Assembly (NCBI GenBank): GCA_030849805.1
Contig: JASANZ010002227.1
Coordinates: 17,219-81,218 of the forward strand
DNA length: 64,000 bases
Source: Sergeia podlipaevii
Taxonomy: Eukaryota > Euglenozoa > Kinetoplastea > Trypanosomatida > Trypanosomatidae
Direction: 5' to 3'
The notes under the pieces were generated by a model. That model made no database searches. It was not told the DNA's origin and saw nothing but the letters and a program-made list of their open reading frames with translations. Numbering within the stretch: position 1 is the first letter of the stretch; every line of letters begins with the position of its first letter. Position numbers and translations under genes: made by a program. Below, one piece after another: positions 11,834 to 20,649 of the stretch.

Positions 11834-12952
11834 ACAGAAAGCGTGTGCATATGTGAGCATGTGCGTAGTTACTAAAGGAGGGAGGACATTTTAGTTAGAT
11901 GGTGTGCATCTTTCTCTCCCACGCACACACACACACATACTTTCTCCTTCTTTCTCGCTGTTTGAGAAACATATCGTCGAAATGAAAAATAAGAGACATG
12001 GAAGAATAGAGAGAAAGAGAAGACGGGGAGGAAGAATGGGGGGCGTATGAAGGCTTTCCTTGAAGACTTAGCTCTCCTTTTTTTTCTATGTTTCTCTTAA
12101 CTCCTTATACAAGTTGTATATACATATATACATGCAGATGAAGCCATCACTACTATTATCACTAGAGCTCTCATAGAAGATTTATACGCATGAAGGGACA
12201 GCAGGAGGAAAGATATAAGCAAATAGTTGAGAGTGTGCATATATATATATATGTGTGTGTCTGCGTTGTTGTTGTTACCTTTCGACTATTATAGAATAGA
12301 GACATGCCTGCAAACCTAAGGAGGGGAAGTAGATGGATGTCGTTAACGTGTAGTGGTTGTTGTTACCACTACTATTATTATTATTTGTAATGGGGGTTTG
12401 ATCATGAACACATAACGATTTAGTTACTGGTGAATAAATTCTAGAATTTAACAACAACAAAAGAAAATAAATGCAGCTTGTAAATATGGTGCCATACACG
12501 TCCTTTTTCCTCTTCCCCCCTCCACCGATTGTTACAGGCCGATTCGTTTTTATGAGCAAAAGCGACTTGCTTTTCTGTCTTTGTTTATGTAATTTTTTTT
12601 GTTATGTTGCATTCTTCGCATTTAACTACATAATTTTCCTTTTTTTTTCGCTTTCTCTGTGGCCTCCTTTACAGAGCTTTTCTTCTATAGCACAAGAAGT
12701 AGCATATTTATAAATATATAAAAGCAGGACACACTCCCGCGTGTTCTGTCCACAAGCGCCACTGCTCCTTCTTTTCCCCCTGTTGTAGTGGTGTTTGAAC
12801 GTCCCTCTCTTTTTTTTTTCTTTTTTTTGACAGTTGCCGTTGTTGTGAGTTTCTTCTTTTCTGTATTCTAGCATACAGCATATCAGGAATACGCCTATTA
12901 TTTTTATAAACCCCCCACCTCCCCTTTCCTTCCAAGAAAAAGAAAAGAAAAT
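11834..12952 (+). other. Intergenic spacer, 1.12 kb
   Basis: No gene seen. It contains (CA)n near 11922-11936, purine-rich blocks near 11976-12040, (TA)/(TG) near 12240-12258 and long T tracts from 12590 onward that lead into the splice acceptor of the next gene. Confidence 0.7.
12804..12833 (+). promoter_or_regulatory. Probable trans-splice acceptor of the 12953 gene
   Basis: A long C/T tract with two T runs ends in GACAG, AG at 12832-12833, giving a 5' UTR of about 119 nt. Confidence 0.6.
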
Positions 12953-13597
12953 ATGAGCAAGAAGGCGGAGCAGAAGCGCAAGGACAAGATTGTCGAGGAC
13001 AGGACTTTCGGTCTCAAGAACAAGAACCGCAGCTCCAAGGTGCAGGCTTACGTGCAGTCAGTGCAACAGAGTGTCAAGCAGGGCAACCCCAATGATCGTA
13101 AGAATGCTGCCGAGCAGGACGCACGTCGTCGCGCCAAGGATGAAAAGCGAGCACGCGAGGCGGAGCTTGCGATGCTCTTTAATGATGTCTCCAAAGCGGA
13201 GAAGAAGGCAGAGCCCAACCCCGAGAACCAGCCAGACGACTACATGTGCAACCCCGACGACTACCTCTTCCGCCCCGAGGACTTTGATGAAGTCGAGCAC
13301 GATGAACGGCGTCTGGAAGAGAAGCTGGAGGCAGAGCGCGAGGCCCTCCAAGGTAGAACTGACCTCACCCCGGTGACAGAGGAGACCTTCCAGGCATGGA
13401 AGCAGCGCAAGCGCGAGGAGGCGGTGGAGGCCGAGATGGTACGCGTGCGCAAAGCCAAGTCCGGCGAAGGCAAGCTTCGTGGCTGGGATCTCTGGCAGAT
13501 GGATAAGGAGCTGTTCGTGGATGATGAGGATGCCGATGAGTTTTACGAGCGTGAGGAGGTTGAAGAGCAGGATGAAGAGGAGTACGATCTCTCGTAA
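12953..13597 (+). CDS. ZC3H15/Tma46-type DRG-binding regulator without zinc fingers
   Basis: 214 residues, highly charged. The N-terminus (KKAEQKRKDKIVEDRTFGLK, residues 4-23) matches the conserved start of ZC3H15/DFRP1 (yeast Tma46). The C-terminal part has the DFRP-type signature LTPVTEETFQAWKQRKREE followed by a GWDLW...DDEDADEFY segment and an acidic tail. Family members stabilise the translational GTPase DRG1 (Rbg1) on ribosomes. The usual two CCCH zinc fingers in the middle are absent: there is only one cysteine in the whole protein (in DDYMCNPDD), and the length is about half that of the human protein. The DRG-binding half is therefore kept while the finger-mediated RNA contact is gone. 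The assignment is secure for the two ends; function is by family. Confidence 0.85.
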   Translation: MSKKAEQKRKDKIVEDRTFGLKNKNRSSKVQAYVQSVQQSVKQGNPNDRKNAAEQDARRRAKDEKRAREAELAMLFNDVSKAEKKAEPNPENQPDDYMCNPDDYLFRPEDFDEVEHDERRLEEKLEAEREALQGRTDLTPVTEETFQAWKQRKREEAVEAEMVRVRKAKSGEGKLRGWDLWQMDKELFVDDEDADEFYEREEVEEQDEEEYDLS

Positions 13598-13660
13598 TAG
13601 TTTGTTGCTACTATTATTATTATTACTATTATCATTATTGTTGTAGTTGTTTAGATGGAA

Positions 13661-13687
13661 TGTGTGTGTGTGTGTGTGTGTGTGTGT
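13661..13687 (+). repeat. (TG)n microsatellite
   Basis: Perfect dinucleotide run in the 3' region of the 12953 transcript. Confidence 0.9.
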
Positions 13688-15063
13688 ATGCATGTTGTCT
13701 GTGGGAGAGAGAGAGAAAGAGAGAGAGCGTAATGATAAGGGGATGTGTGATGGCACTTCCACCGTGTGGTCTGCCTGGGGTTGAGAGAGAGTTTACATGT
13801 GTGTGTATGTGTGTGTGTGTTTTTATAATTATGTTATTCTTTGTTAATTTCTTCTCTTTTTTCCTGTTTTTTCTCTTCTTCTCTGTGTTCGTGAGAAGTA
13901 CTGCTACAGTTGTTTTGTGTCTGATCTTCTTTATATATATATTTGTGGGTGCTTGATCATTTATTATAATGATTACTTTTTAAAGAAAAAAAAGTGAGGA
14001 AAAGGAAGTGGTGTTAATGTGGTATCCGTTTTGTGAGTGTTTGCTTTATTCACTTTTCTTTCCCTCTTCTTGTGATCTGGAGTGCGCATTGCCGTGCAAT
14101 CTGTTGGAGCGCCATCAATGAAGTAAATGAAAAGCACACAACATGAAGATGAAGAATTGGAAGAAAAAAAAAAAATCAAAGTGAAGGGAGAAGAACGGGC
14201 AGAGTGAAAGAAAGGTATAAGTGCAAGATCGTGTTTTTTTTTTACTCAACTTTAATGCTACTTGTGGCCTTTCTGTTCCTCTCCCATACACACAAGCACA
14301 TACACATCTATATATACACTTACGCTGGTAGTGGAAAGCGCATGCACTGTTCAACAGAGAGAATGAGATTGTTTTAACAAACAAAGTTTAGCAACTTTAA
14401 AAAAAAAAAAAAGAGAGAGAACAGCAGCCAGTATAGCTGCATCTCGCCCCTATTATTATTGTTTTCAGCGAAGAGTGGAGAGACAGTTCTCTTACATGAG
14501 GGACTTCTATCTGGCTATGTATACACACACTCACGCACATAGGCACGGGGTGCGTGTGTTTTGACAAAGTGTGCCACTGATAGGAACACGACACCTTTAA
14601 TTCTTCCTGAATAAGAAAAACAGTCTCTCTTCCTCTCTTTTCATTGTTTTTTTTTTTTTTTGGGGGGGGACAGCTCTCGCTTCATCAAACACCAAGCACT
14701 TTTTTTTTTCTCTACTCTATATCTTCGTTATTAGCATCACGCACTGTTTGCAGCAGGTGGCAATAGTGCAATAGACGAATATATTTTATTTATTCGTTTT
14801 ACTAACAGGTTTAATTATTATTATTATTTGTTAAGGGAAATTAAATAGACAAAAAAAAAAAATTTTTTTAAGAACACGCTGTGAGTGTGTTTGTGTCTGT
14901 GTGAGTGTGTGTTGGCACTGCTCTGAGGAAGGAATCAAGCTTCCTCATATATACATACATACTTGGGGTATAGCCTGTCGTCCAGAAATCTGCAGAGAAG
15001 GGGGAAAGTAGAACGCACATACAGGAGGGTCTATCTACGTTGTTTTTCTAGAGTCTTTTTCTC

Positions 15064-15129
15064 ATTATTATTATTATTATTATTATTATCATTTAGAAAT
15101 ATTTTTATTGATTGATTGATTGATTGATT
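15064..15129 (+). repeat. (ATT)n followed by (ATTG)n
   Basis: Two adjacent simple repeats, ATT at 15064-15089 and a tetranucleotide ATTG at 15107-15129, separated by an AT-rich stretch. Confidence 0.85.
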
Positions 15130-15202
15130 TATTACAAAAAGGAAGGGAAAAGGTGTGCAGAACGTACACAGTGAACTTCACTAGCTAGCGCGGTATATTT
15201 GC

Positions 15203-15230
15203 CTTTTTTTTTTCCTTTTTTTGCGCACAG
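15203..15230 (+). promoter_or_regulatory. Probable trans-splice acceptor of ODA16/DAW1
   Basis: C/T tract with T8-T10 runs ending in GCGCACAG, AG at 15229-15230; 5' UTR about 51 nt. Confidence 0.65.
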
Positions 15231-15281
15231 CGTGAGCAATCAGAATAAGATTATATATATATATATATATTTAAAAAAAAA

Positions 15282-16541
15282 ATGCATCTTCGCTGCTTTC
15301 TTCTGAGATACTACCCGCCGGGTATTACGCTCGAGTATGAGACATCCGCTGGCGAGATTGGACAACGGACGATTGATCTTCTTAGTCTCACCCCTACTAC
15401 TGATCTGGCGCGCATGGCGAATGAAATTATTGCCGCGGAGCCCCTGCTCTCACCAAAGTACAAGGATCACGTGGTTCAGTATCTCAATCGTCTGGTGGAG
15501 AAAATGCTCGCGGGCGCCAACCTTAAGCAGACGTTCTATCTGTTCAAGAGTCTGCGTGCGCACATGCTCCCTCTTACCAACTGTGCGTTCAACAAGGGCG
15601 GTGATAAGTTTGTTACTGGCTCGTATGATCGCACGTGCAAGGTCTGGGAAACATCATCTGGTAATGAGCTTGCCTCGCTTGAAGGCCACAGAAACGTAGT
15701 CTACTCCGTTGCATTTAACAATCCCTACGGCGACCGTGTGGTGACGGGCAGCTTCGATAAGACGTGTAAAATCTGGGACACCGCGACAGGGCAGTGCTTC
15801 CACACGTTGACAGGTCACATGACCGAGATTGTGTGCCTCTCTTTTAATCCCCAGAGCACACTGCTTGCCACCGGCTCCATGGACAACACGGCGAAGGTCT
15901 GGGACGTTGAGACTGGGCAAGAGCTGCACACACTGCTTGGTCACACCGCAGAGATTGTATCTTTGAACTTTAACACGTATGGCAACCTCATCGTCACCGG
16001 CTCGTTTGATCACACCGCGAAGCTGTGGGATGTGCGCACTGGGCAGACCGTGCACACGCTGCAGGCGCACCGCGGTGAGATCTCCTCCACGCAGTTCAAC
16101 TTTGCTTCTAACCTTGTCGTCACTGGTAGTATCGACCGCACATGCAAACTGTGGGATGTGTCGTCGGGGCAATGCATGGCGACTCTGCGCGGACACACAG
16201 ACGAAGTGCTGGATGTGGCCTTCAGTGTTACAGGAAACATGATAGTCAGCGCCAGTGCGGACGCAACCGCACGCGTGTTTAACACGGCGACGTGCAACTG
16301 CGTAGCGAGCCTCGTTGGTCACGACGGGGAGATCTCTAAGGTTCAGTTCAATCCTCAAGGCACCAAGATCATCTCCGCCTCCAGCGACAAGACGTGCCGA
16401 GTGTGGAACGTGGAGAACGGGCAGACGCTGCAGACGCTGACGGGGCACACGGATGAGATCTTCTCTTGCTCCTTTAATTATGAAGGAGACACCATCCTGA
16501 CTGGCTCAAAAGACAATACCTGCAGAATCTGGAAGAGCTAA
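15282..16541 (+). CDS. DAW1: ODA16/DAW1: WD-repeat adaptor for outer-arm dynein import
   Basis: 419 residues, close to the family's usual ~415-445. The N-terminus ([18 protein letters not shown]) matches the family-specific start of Chlamydomonas ODA16 and human DAW1 (WDR69). Eight WD repeats follow from about residue 90 to the end, each with GH...WD-type signatures; diagnostic blocks such as [16 protein letters not shown] and [16 protein letters not shown] are nearly as in ODA16. The protein acts in the cytoplasm and ciliary base as an adaptor between outer dynein arms and the IFT46 subunit of IFT-B, so that preassembled arms enter the flagellum. Its presence implies a motile flagellum with outer arms. 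The start follows a (TA)n/poly-A leader; the next in-frame ATG would remove the conserved N-terminus. Confidence 0.95.
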   Translation: MHLRCFLLRYYPPGITLEYETSAGEIGQRTIDLLSLTPTTDLARMANEIIAAEPLLSPKYKDHVVQYLNRLVEKMLAGANLKQTFYLFKSLRAHMLPLTNCAFNKGGDKFVTGSYDRTCKVWETSSGNELASLEGHRNVVYSVAFNNPYGDRVVTGSFDKTCKIWDTATGQCFHTLTGHMTEIVCLSFNPQSTLLATGSMDNTAKVWDVETGQELHTLLGHTAEIVSLNFNTYGNLIVTGSFDHTAKLWDVRTGQTVHTLQAHRGEISSTQFNFASNLVVTGSIDRTCKLWDVSSGQCMATLRGHTDEVLDVAFSVTGNMIVSASADATARVFNTATCNCVASLVGHDGEISKVQFNPQGTKIISASSDKTCRVWNVENGQTLQTLTGHTDEIFSCSFNYEGDTILTGSKDNTCRIWKS

Positions 16542-18188
16542 AAGAAACGTTTGTTGTTAAGAGAGGAGAGAGAGAGAGAGAGATAGGGGAGGGGAGGGGG
16601 GTGGGGGAGGTGCATAGGGCGTAAGTAGGCACGCAATAAAGTTGTGCATGCATACATACGTAGTCATATATACATTAGAGAGAGAGAGAGGGGAAGTGGA
16701 CACCTACTCTTTTATATGTATTTATATATATGTGTGTGTATGTGTTGGGTTTTTCTTTGTGTGTATGTGCATGTAAAAGAGAGAGAGAGAGAAGGACGGT
16801 GGAGGGGGCGAAGTCATCGCTTATGTTGCTCACTTTTATTGCTTATTTTCGCTACGATGATTACAATTTGCTTTTTGCATCAGAGAGGATTCTACTAATT
16901 GCTATTGTCAAAGCGCGAGGTGTGAGAGCGTGTGTCTTGCGCATATGTGTGTATGTGTGTGTGCGTGTTTTTTTGTTGTTGTTGTTGTTGTTTCAAGTAT
17001 GTTGAACACCATACCTCCCCCCCCCCCACCTCTATATATTTTAGTATGTCTGGTAGGCCTACTTTGGGGTGGACGCGTAAGCTGAAGTAGAGGAGGAGAC
17101 GAGTAAGTTGAGAGAGGTAGACAGACAGACGGACATAAAGAAAGAAGTAATAATAATAAAAAAAGAGAGGAAGCTAAAGATCATTTATTTATCTATTTTT
17201 TTTTTCTTTAAGTGGCTCATCTCTTTAATTTATTTATTTTCCCTTTTTTGTACACGTTTGTATATATACATGTGGGTGTTGATGGAACACACTCTTTCTC
17301 TCTTCTCTCTTCTCTACGTTCCTTCGTCCGTTATTATTATTATTATTATATAGCTTTTCCCTATGTCTATAGTGATAGTTTCTACTGCTTATTCTTCCAT
17401 GGCATGCTATTTATTGTTGTTTGTTTGTTTTTTTGTTTTTTAGGTGTATCGAACTGATTGCTAGCGCATACGTATGTGTGTATGCGGGTATGTGTGTGCA
17501 TGTGTTATCCCTCTTCCCCGGTATGCACATCGCAAGTTCTACGTTGTAGGAGGGAAGCAGCACTGGTGCTATAGCTAGATCAAGCAGTAGTGCATGCACA
17601 GCGTGCATATATAACATTCAGTGAACAAGTCCTTTTCTTAGACGAGCAAGAGAGAGAGATGGGTCAAGCACACTACTTTTTGGTATCGATTGACTTGTGG
17701 ATCGAGTCAAAGAAGAAAGGAAGCTGCATGGTAGAGATGAACATGAGGAAGCTATTTTCATCATTTAAAAAAAAGCTTATGGTAAATACTATTTCTTCTT
17801 TGGATGGGTATACATCCATCTAGCTCAATGCTTTTATTTTTTAACATTATTATTTTGTCTGTGGTATTGCGTTGATGATACAATAGTATAAAAATGTTCT
17901 TTCTTCCCTTTACTTCCTTATTTTGCTTTGTTTTTGTTTTTTTTTTGCCATAGTATCTGAAGTTACTGGCAGCTCACATATAACGCATATCTGCTTCATA
18001 TGGGATAGGCGAAAAAGGGGTACATCCTCGACTTTTTTTTTGTTTTTGTGCTGCTTCTTTTTATTATTATTATTATTATTATCTTGTGTTTTTGTTTGTT
18101 TGCTTTCTTAAGGCTTCCTTTGTAACAATTATTATTAGTTGTTGTTGTTGTTTCCTTGCAAATCCGGTAAAGCACAAGAATATATATA
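16542..18188 (+). other. Intergenic spacer, 1.65 kb
   Basis: No convincing gene. It contains (GA) runs near 16568-16580 and 16677-16690, TG-rich stretches, C9 near 17021-17029, (TTA)n near 17331-17350 and 18060-18081. A less repetitive islet at about 17500-17640 has several short hairpins (see findings). Confidence 0.65.
18093..18112 (+). promoter_or_regulatory. Possible trans-splice acceptor of the 18189 gene
   Basis: T-rich tract TTTGTTTGTTTGCTTTCTTA followed by AG at 18111-18112. Other AGs lie closer to the start codon, so the choice is uncertain. Confidence 0.35.
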
Positions 18189-20078
18189 ATGCTACGGGTT
18201 CTGGCTGGAGGTGTTGCGGTGAGCGCAGCCAGCGCACCGTATCCGCTCTTCCATCGCTGCACTCGCCGCGCCTCGACAACGATTAACCCTCCTCCATTGT
18301 CGACCCCGCTGTCGGTGTCATCTTCATTCAGTGAGTTCTCCTTCAGCGTAGAACTTTCTATTCCACACCTCAAAGGTGGGGCACCACCCCCATCTTATCC
18401 CGCTTCCTCCTCCTCCTCAGTGAGCTCTGCGTGGCGCTGTGGAGGGGTGGAGGCGGACTACGCAAAATGGGTCGCCTTTCTCGCGTGCTGTGACGATGTG
18501 TTAAAGTCTAGACCAAGTTTTGTCGTGTTCCCGTGTAAGGAGCCGTACTTCTGCGATGACCCGTCAGGGCAGCGGCGCTCTACCATGCAGATGGCTGCTC
18601 AGTATGTGCAGGGGCATCGTCGTGGTGGCGTGCCAGCATGGATCACAGTGAACGCAACTATTCCCGCCTCGCATGATCAGCTTGATCATGCTTCTTCTGC
18701 AGTCTCCAATGGCACCAATACAGACCAGAAGGGATCCCTTCCTGTATCCTCCTCTGCAGTGAGTCCCTACAACGGAGGGGCCACGAGCGAAGGGGTACGA
18801 GATGTTCTGCGTGATTACGTTCTAGTCCGCGGTGGTAGTGGCTTGGTAGTGGTGCGTGGGGATGCGCAGCTTAGACGTCAGGATGGCGATAGCAGGGAAT
18901 TTCAAAGTGGTGCGGATCTTCTCAAGTGCGTCCGCGAGGAACTGGAGGCTCTCCTTGTAAAGCCTGAAGATACGCATTGCATTGGCGACAGTGACGGTAG
19001 TAAAGCATATACTTATAGTGAGGAGGAGAAGCAGCAGCAACAACAACAACATCAGTCACGTAGGGTGACGGTAGCGGTAGCAGGGTACCCTCAGGGTCAT
19101 TGGAAGGACCGGAGCTGGGCTGTACCGCCGCTCTTTATATCCTCCTCCTCCCCTTCATCTTCACTTCCATATTCATCAACTCTTAGCGTGTGGCCTTCAT
19201 CGATTCCGAAACCACGGGAAGTTGTGAAAGCAGAAACGATCTTGCAGCGAGTGCGTGCGGCACGACAGCTGCGTGAAGTGCCCTCCAGCTACCCTCCGGA
19301 GGTATCGCAGCGGTGCATCAGAGAACTGGTCACCGAGAAACTACTACCCTCCAGCACCTCGCCCGCGGTGCGCATGGCGGTGGTAACGCAGATGCTCACA
19401 AGTGCCGAGGAGTTCATTGCCTACGCACAGGACGTACAAGCGGAACTTAATAAGGCCGAAATGCCTGCGGTGGCAGCGACTGGTGGTGTTGGTAGGGGCG
19501 GAGGCGCGGTCAAGATCGTCCCTTCTCTCATTGTTCCAAGCGGTGGGGCGGAGGCCTACTCGATGGTGCTACGCTGGACACGCGTTATTCCCTCGGCACG
19601 TATTCTAGCAGCACTTGTGGCCTATGAAACCGCTCTTTCGACTGCTCTTCTGGAAGCAGCGGACGCCACGGAACGGGTATTGCTCCTGCAGTCACAGGAC
19701 GGAGGGGTAAGAGCAGGAAGTGCTGCAGCAACGATCGCCGAGGTAAGTAACACGCTGCCAACTACTAGAAGGAGCAGCAATAATGACAATTGTCCAGACG
19801 AGTCCCCGCTTCGTCCTATTAGCAATCCGTTGGTTTCCATTATTGGGATAGCGACACCAGAGTACGCAGTGGTGCTGGATCAACTAGAGAGGGATCGTAT
19901 GAAGCAGGAGGCTCGCTTTACGGATGAGTGGCATCGTGAGACCGTAGAAGTCGCGTGTGCGCTTGTGGACGCCGGACACAAGCACTTACACCTCATGGCT
20001 GTGGTCGGTGGGAGTGAAGTAGGAAGAGATCTGCAAGCACTCCTGACGGACATAAGCGATAGAAAATACTGTCGATGA
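18189..20078 (+). CDS. Mitochondrial MTHFR-like protein, copy 1 (key residues kept)
   Basis: 629 residues. The N-terminus (MLRVLAGGVAVSAAS, then Arg/Ser-rich) looks like a mitochondrial presequence. The rest aligns, with long inserts, to the methylenetetrahydrofolate reductase TIM barrel: FSVELS with Glu55 at the position of E. coli MTHFR catalytic Glu28; VVVRGD with Asp225 at Asp120 (flavin contact); AVAGYPQGH (297-304), which matches eukaryotic MTHFR; VVTQML with Gln401 at Gln183 (folate contact); then KIVPSLIVPSG and an ending like the last barrel helix. MTHFR reduces methylene-THF to methyl-THF using FAD. Divergence and inserts make true MTHFR activity uncertain. The regulatory domain of cytosolic eukaryotic MTHFR is missing. 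It is a tandem paralogue of the next gene. Confidence 0.75.
   Translation: MLRVLAGGVAVSAASAPYPLFHRCTRRASTTINPPPLSTPLSVSSSFSEFSFSVELSIPHLKGGAPPPSYPASSSSSVSSAWRCGGVEADYAKWVAFLACCDDVLKSRPSFVVFPCKEPYFCDDPSGQRRSTMQMAAQYVQGHRRGGVPAWITVNATIPASHDQLDHASSAVSNGTNTDQKGSLPVSSSAVSPYNGGATSEGVRDVLRDYVLVRGGSGLVVVRGDAQLRRQDGDSREFQSGADLLKCVREELEALLVKPEDTHCIGDSDGSKAYTYSEEEKQQQQQQHQSRRVTVAVAGYPQGHWKDRSWAVPPLFISSSSPSSSLPYSSTLSVWPSSIPKPREVVKAETILQRVRAARQLREVPSSYPPEVSQRCIRELVTEKLLPSSTSPAVRMAVVTQMLTSAEEFIAYAQDVQAELNKAEMPAVAATGGVGRGGGAVKIVPSLIVPSGGAEAYSMVLRWTRVIPSARILAALVAYETALSTALLEAADATERVLLLQSQDGGVRAGSAAATIAEVSNTLPTTRRSSNNDNCPDESPLRPISNPLVSIIGIATPEYAVVLDQLERDRMKQEARFTDEWHRETVEVACALVDAGHKHLHLMAVVGGSEVGRDLQALLTDISDRKYCR
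19243..19351 (+). repeat. 109-bp direct repeat, copy 1
   Basis: Base-for-base identical to 21908-22016 in the next gene, in the same frame, although the flanking coding sequence is strongly diverged. A second 54-bp block 19383-19436 matches 22069-22122 with only two mismatches. Confidence 0.95.
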
Positions 20079-20437
20079 TGCTGCGGCTGCTGGGGAGGGG
20101 GGGGGGAGGAGGAGGAGTGGGGAATAACTAAATAAAAGGAATAGTTAAAAGAAGGGCATAGTTTGTCTCATTCGCAACATCAAAAAAAGTGACTCTTCGT
20201 GTGTGTGCATGTATGGCGCTATTAGGCGTGGTGTCTACTTGATGCACCGAAGTAATACATGGAAACAACAACAGCAAAGGATATATCTAATGGAGTTCGT
20301 TTATTTAAATAAGGATAACTTCTTTGGGGCTTTATATATACTTTAAGTGTGTCTTTTCTGGAAAATAGTGTTATTGATGCTTTTCTTATATATATAATTT
20401 GCTGTTTTCTCTTTCTATCTTTATAAAATCATATAGT

Positions 20438-20458
20438 TGTGTGTGTGTGTGTGTGTGT
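20438..20458 (+). repeat. (TG)n microsatellite
   Basis: Perfect dinucleotide run between the two MTHFR-like genes. Confidence 0.9.
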
Positions 20459-20586
20459 TCTTTTTTTTAGTAGGCACCTCTATGCATACACAGACCTCCC
20501 TTGCTCATACACACATACTTCCAGTATGTTGGTATTCACTTTAAAAAAAACTAAACTAAACAAACACTACTTTGTTTTTTGCCATC

Positions 20587-20607
20587 TTTTTTTTTCTCCT
20601 TGACTAG
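20587..20607 (+). promoter_or_regulatory. Probable trans-splice acceptor of the 20650 gene
   Basis: T9/C/T tract then GACTAG, AG at 20606-20607; 5' UTR about 42 nt. Confidence 0.6.
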
Positions 20608-20649
20608 CACGCATACGCATATTAACACTCATTCATTCTCTTTGAGTCG

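Larger units (their letters stand above)
13598..15281 (+). other. Intergenic spacer, 1.68 kb
   Basis: No gene seen. It holds (TTA)n just after the stop, (TG)n at 13661-13687, (GA) runs near 13706-13726, another (TG) run near 13798-13820, poly-A/T blocks, (ATT)n at 15064-15089, (ATTG)n at 15107-15129 and a (TA) run at 15251-15270 abutting the next start. Confidence 0.7.
20079..20649 (+). other. Intergenic spacer, 0.57 kb
   Basis: No gene. It has G8 just after the stop, (TG)n at 20438-20458, poly-T tracts and the splice acceptor of the second MTHFR-like gene. Confidence 0.75.

Noticed and set aside
17659..17823. 54-codon ATG frame in the spacer after ODA16
   Set aside because: AT-rich third positions, no polypyrimidine tract just upstream and no recognisable feature.
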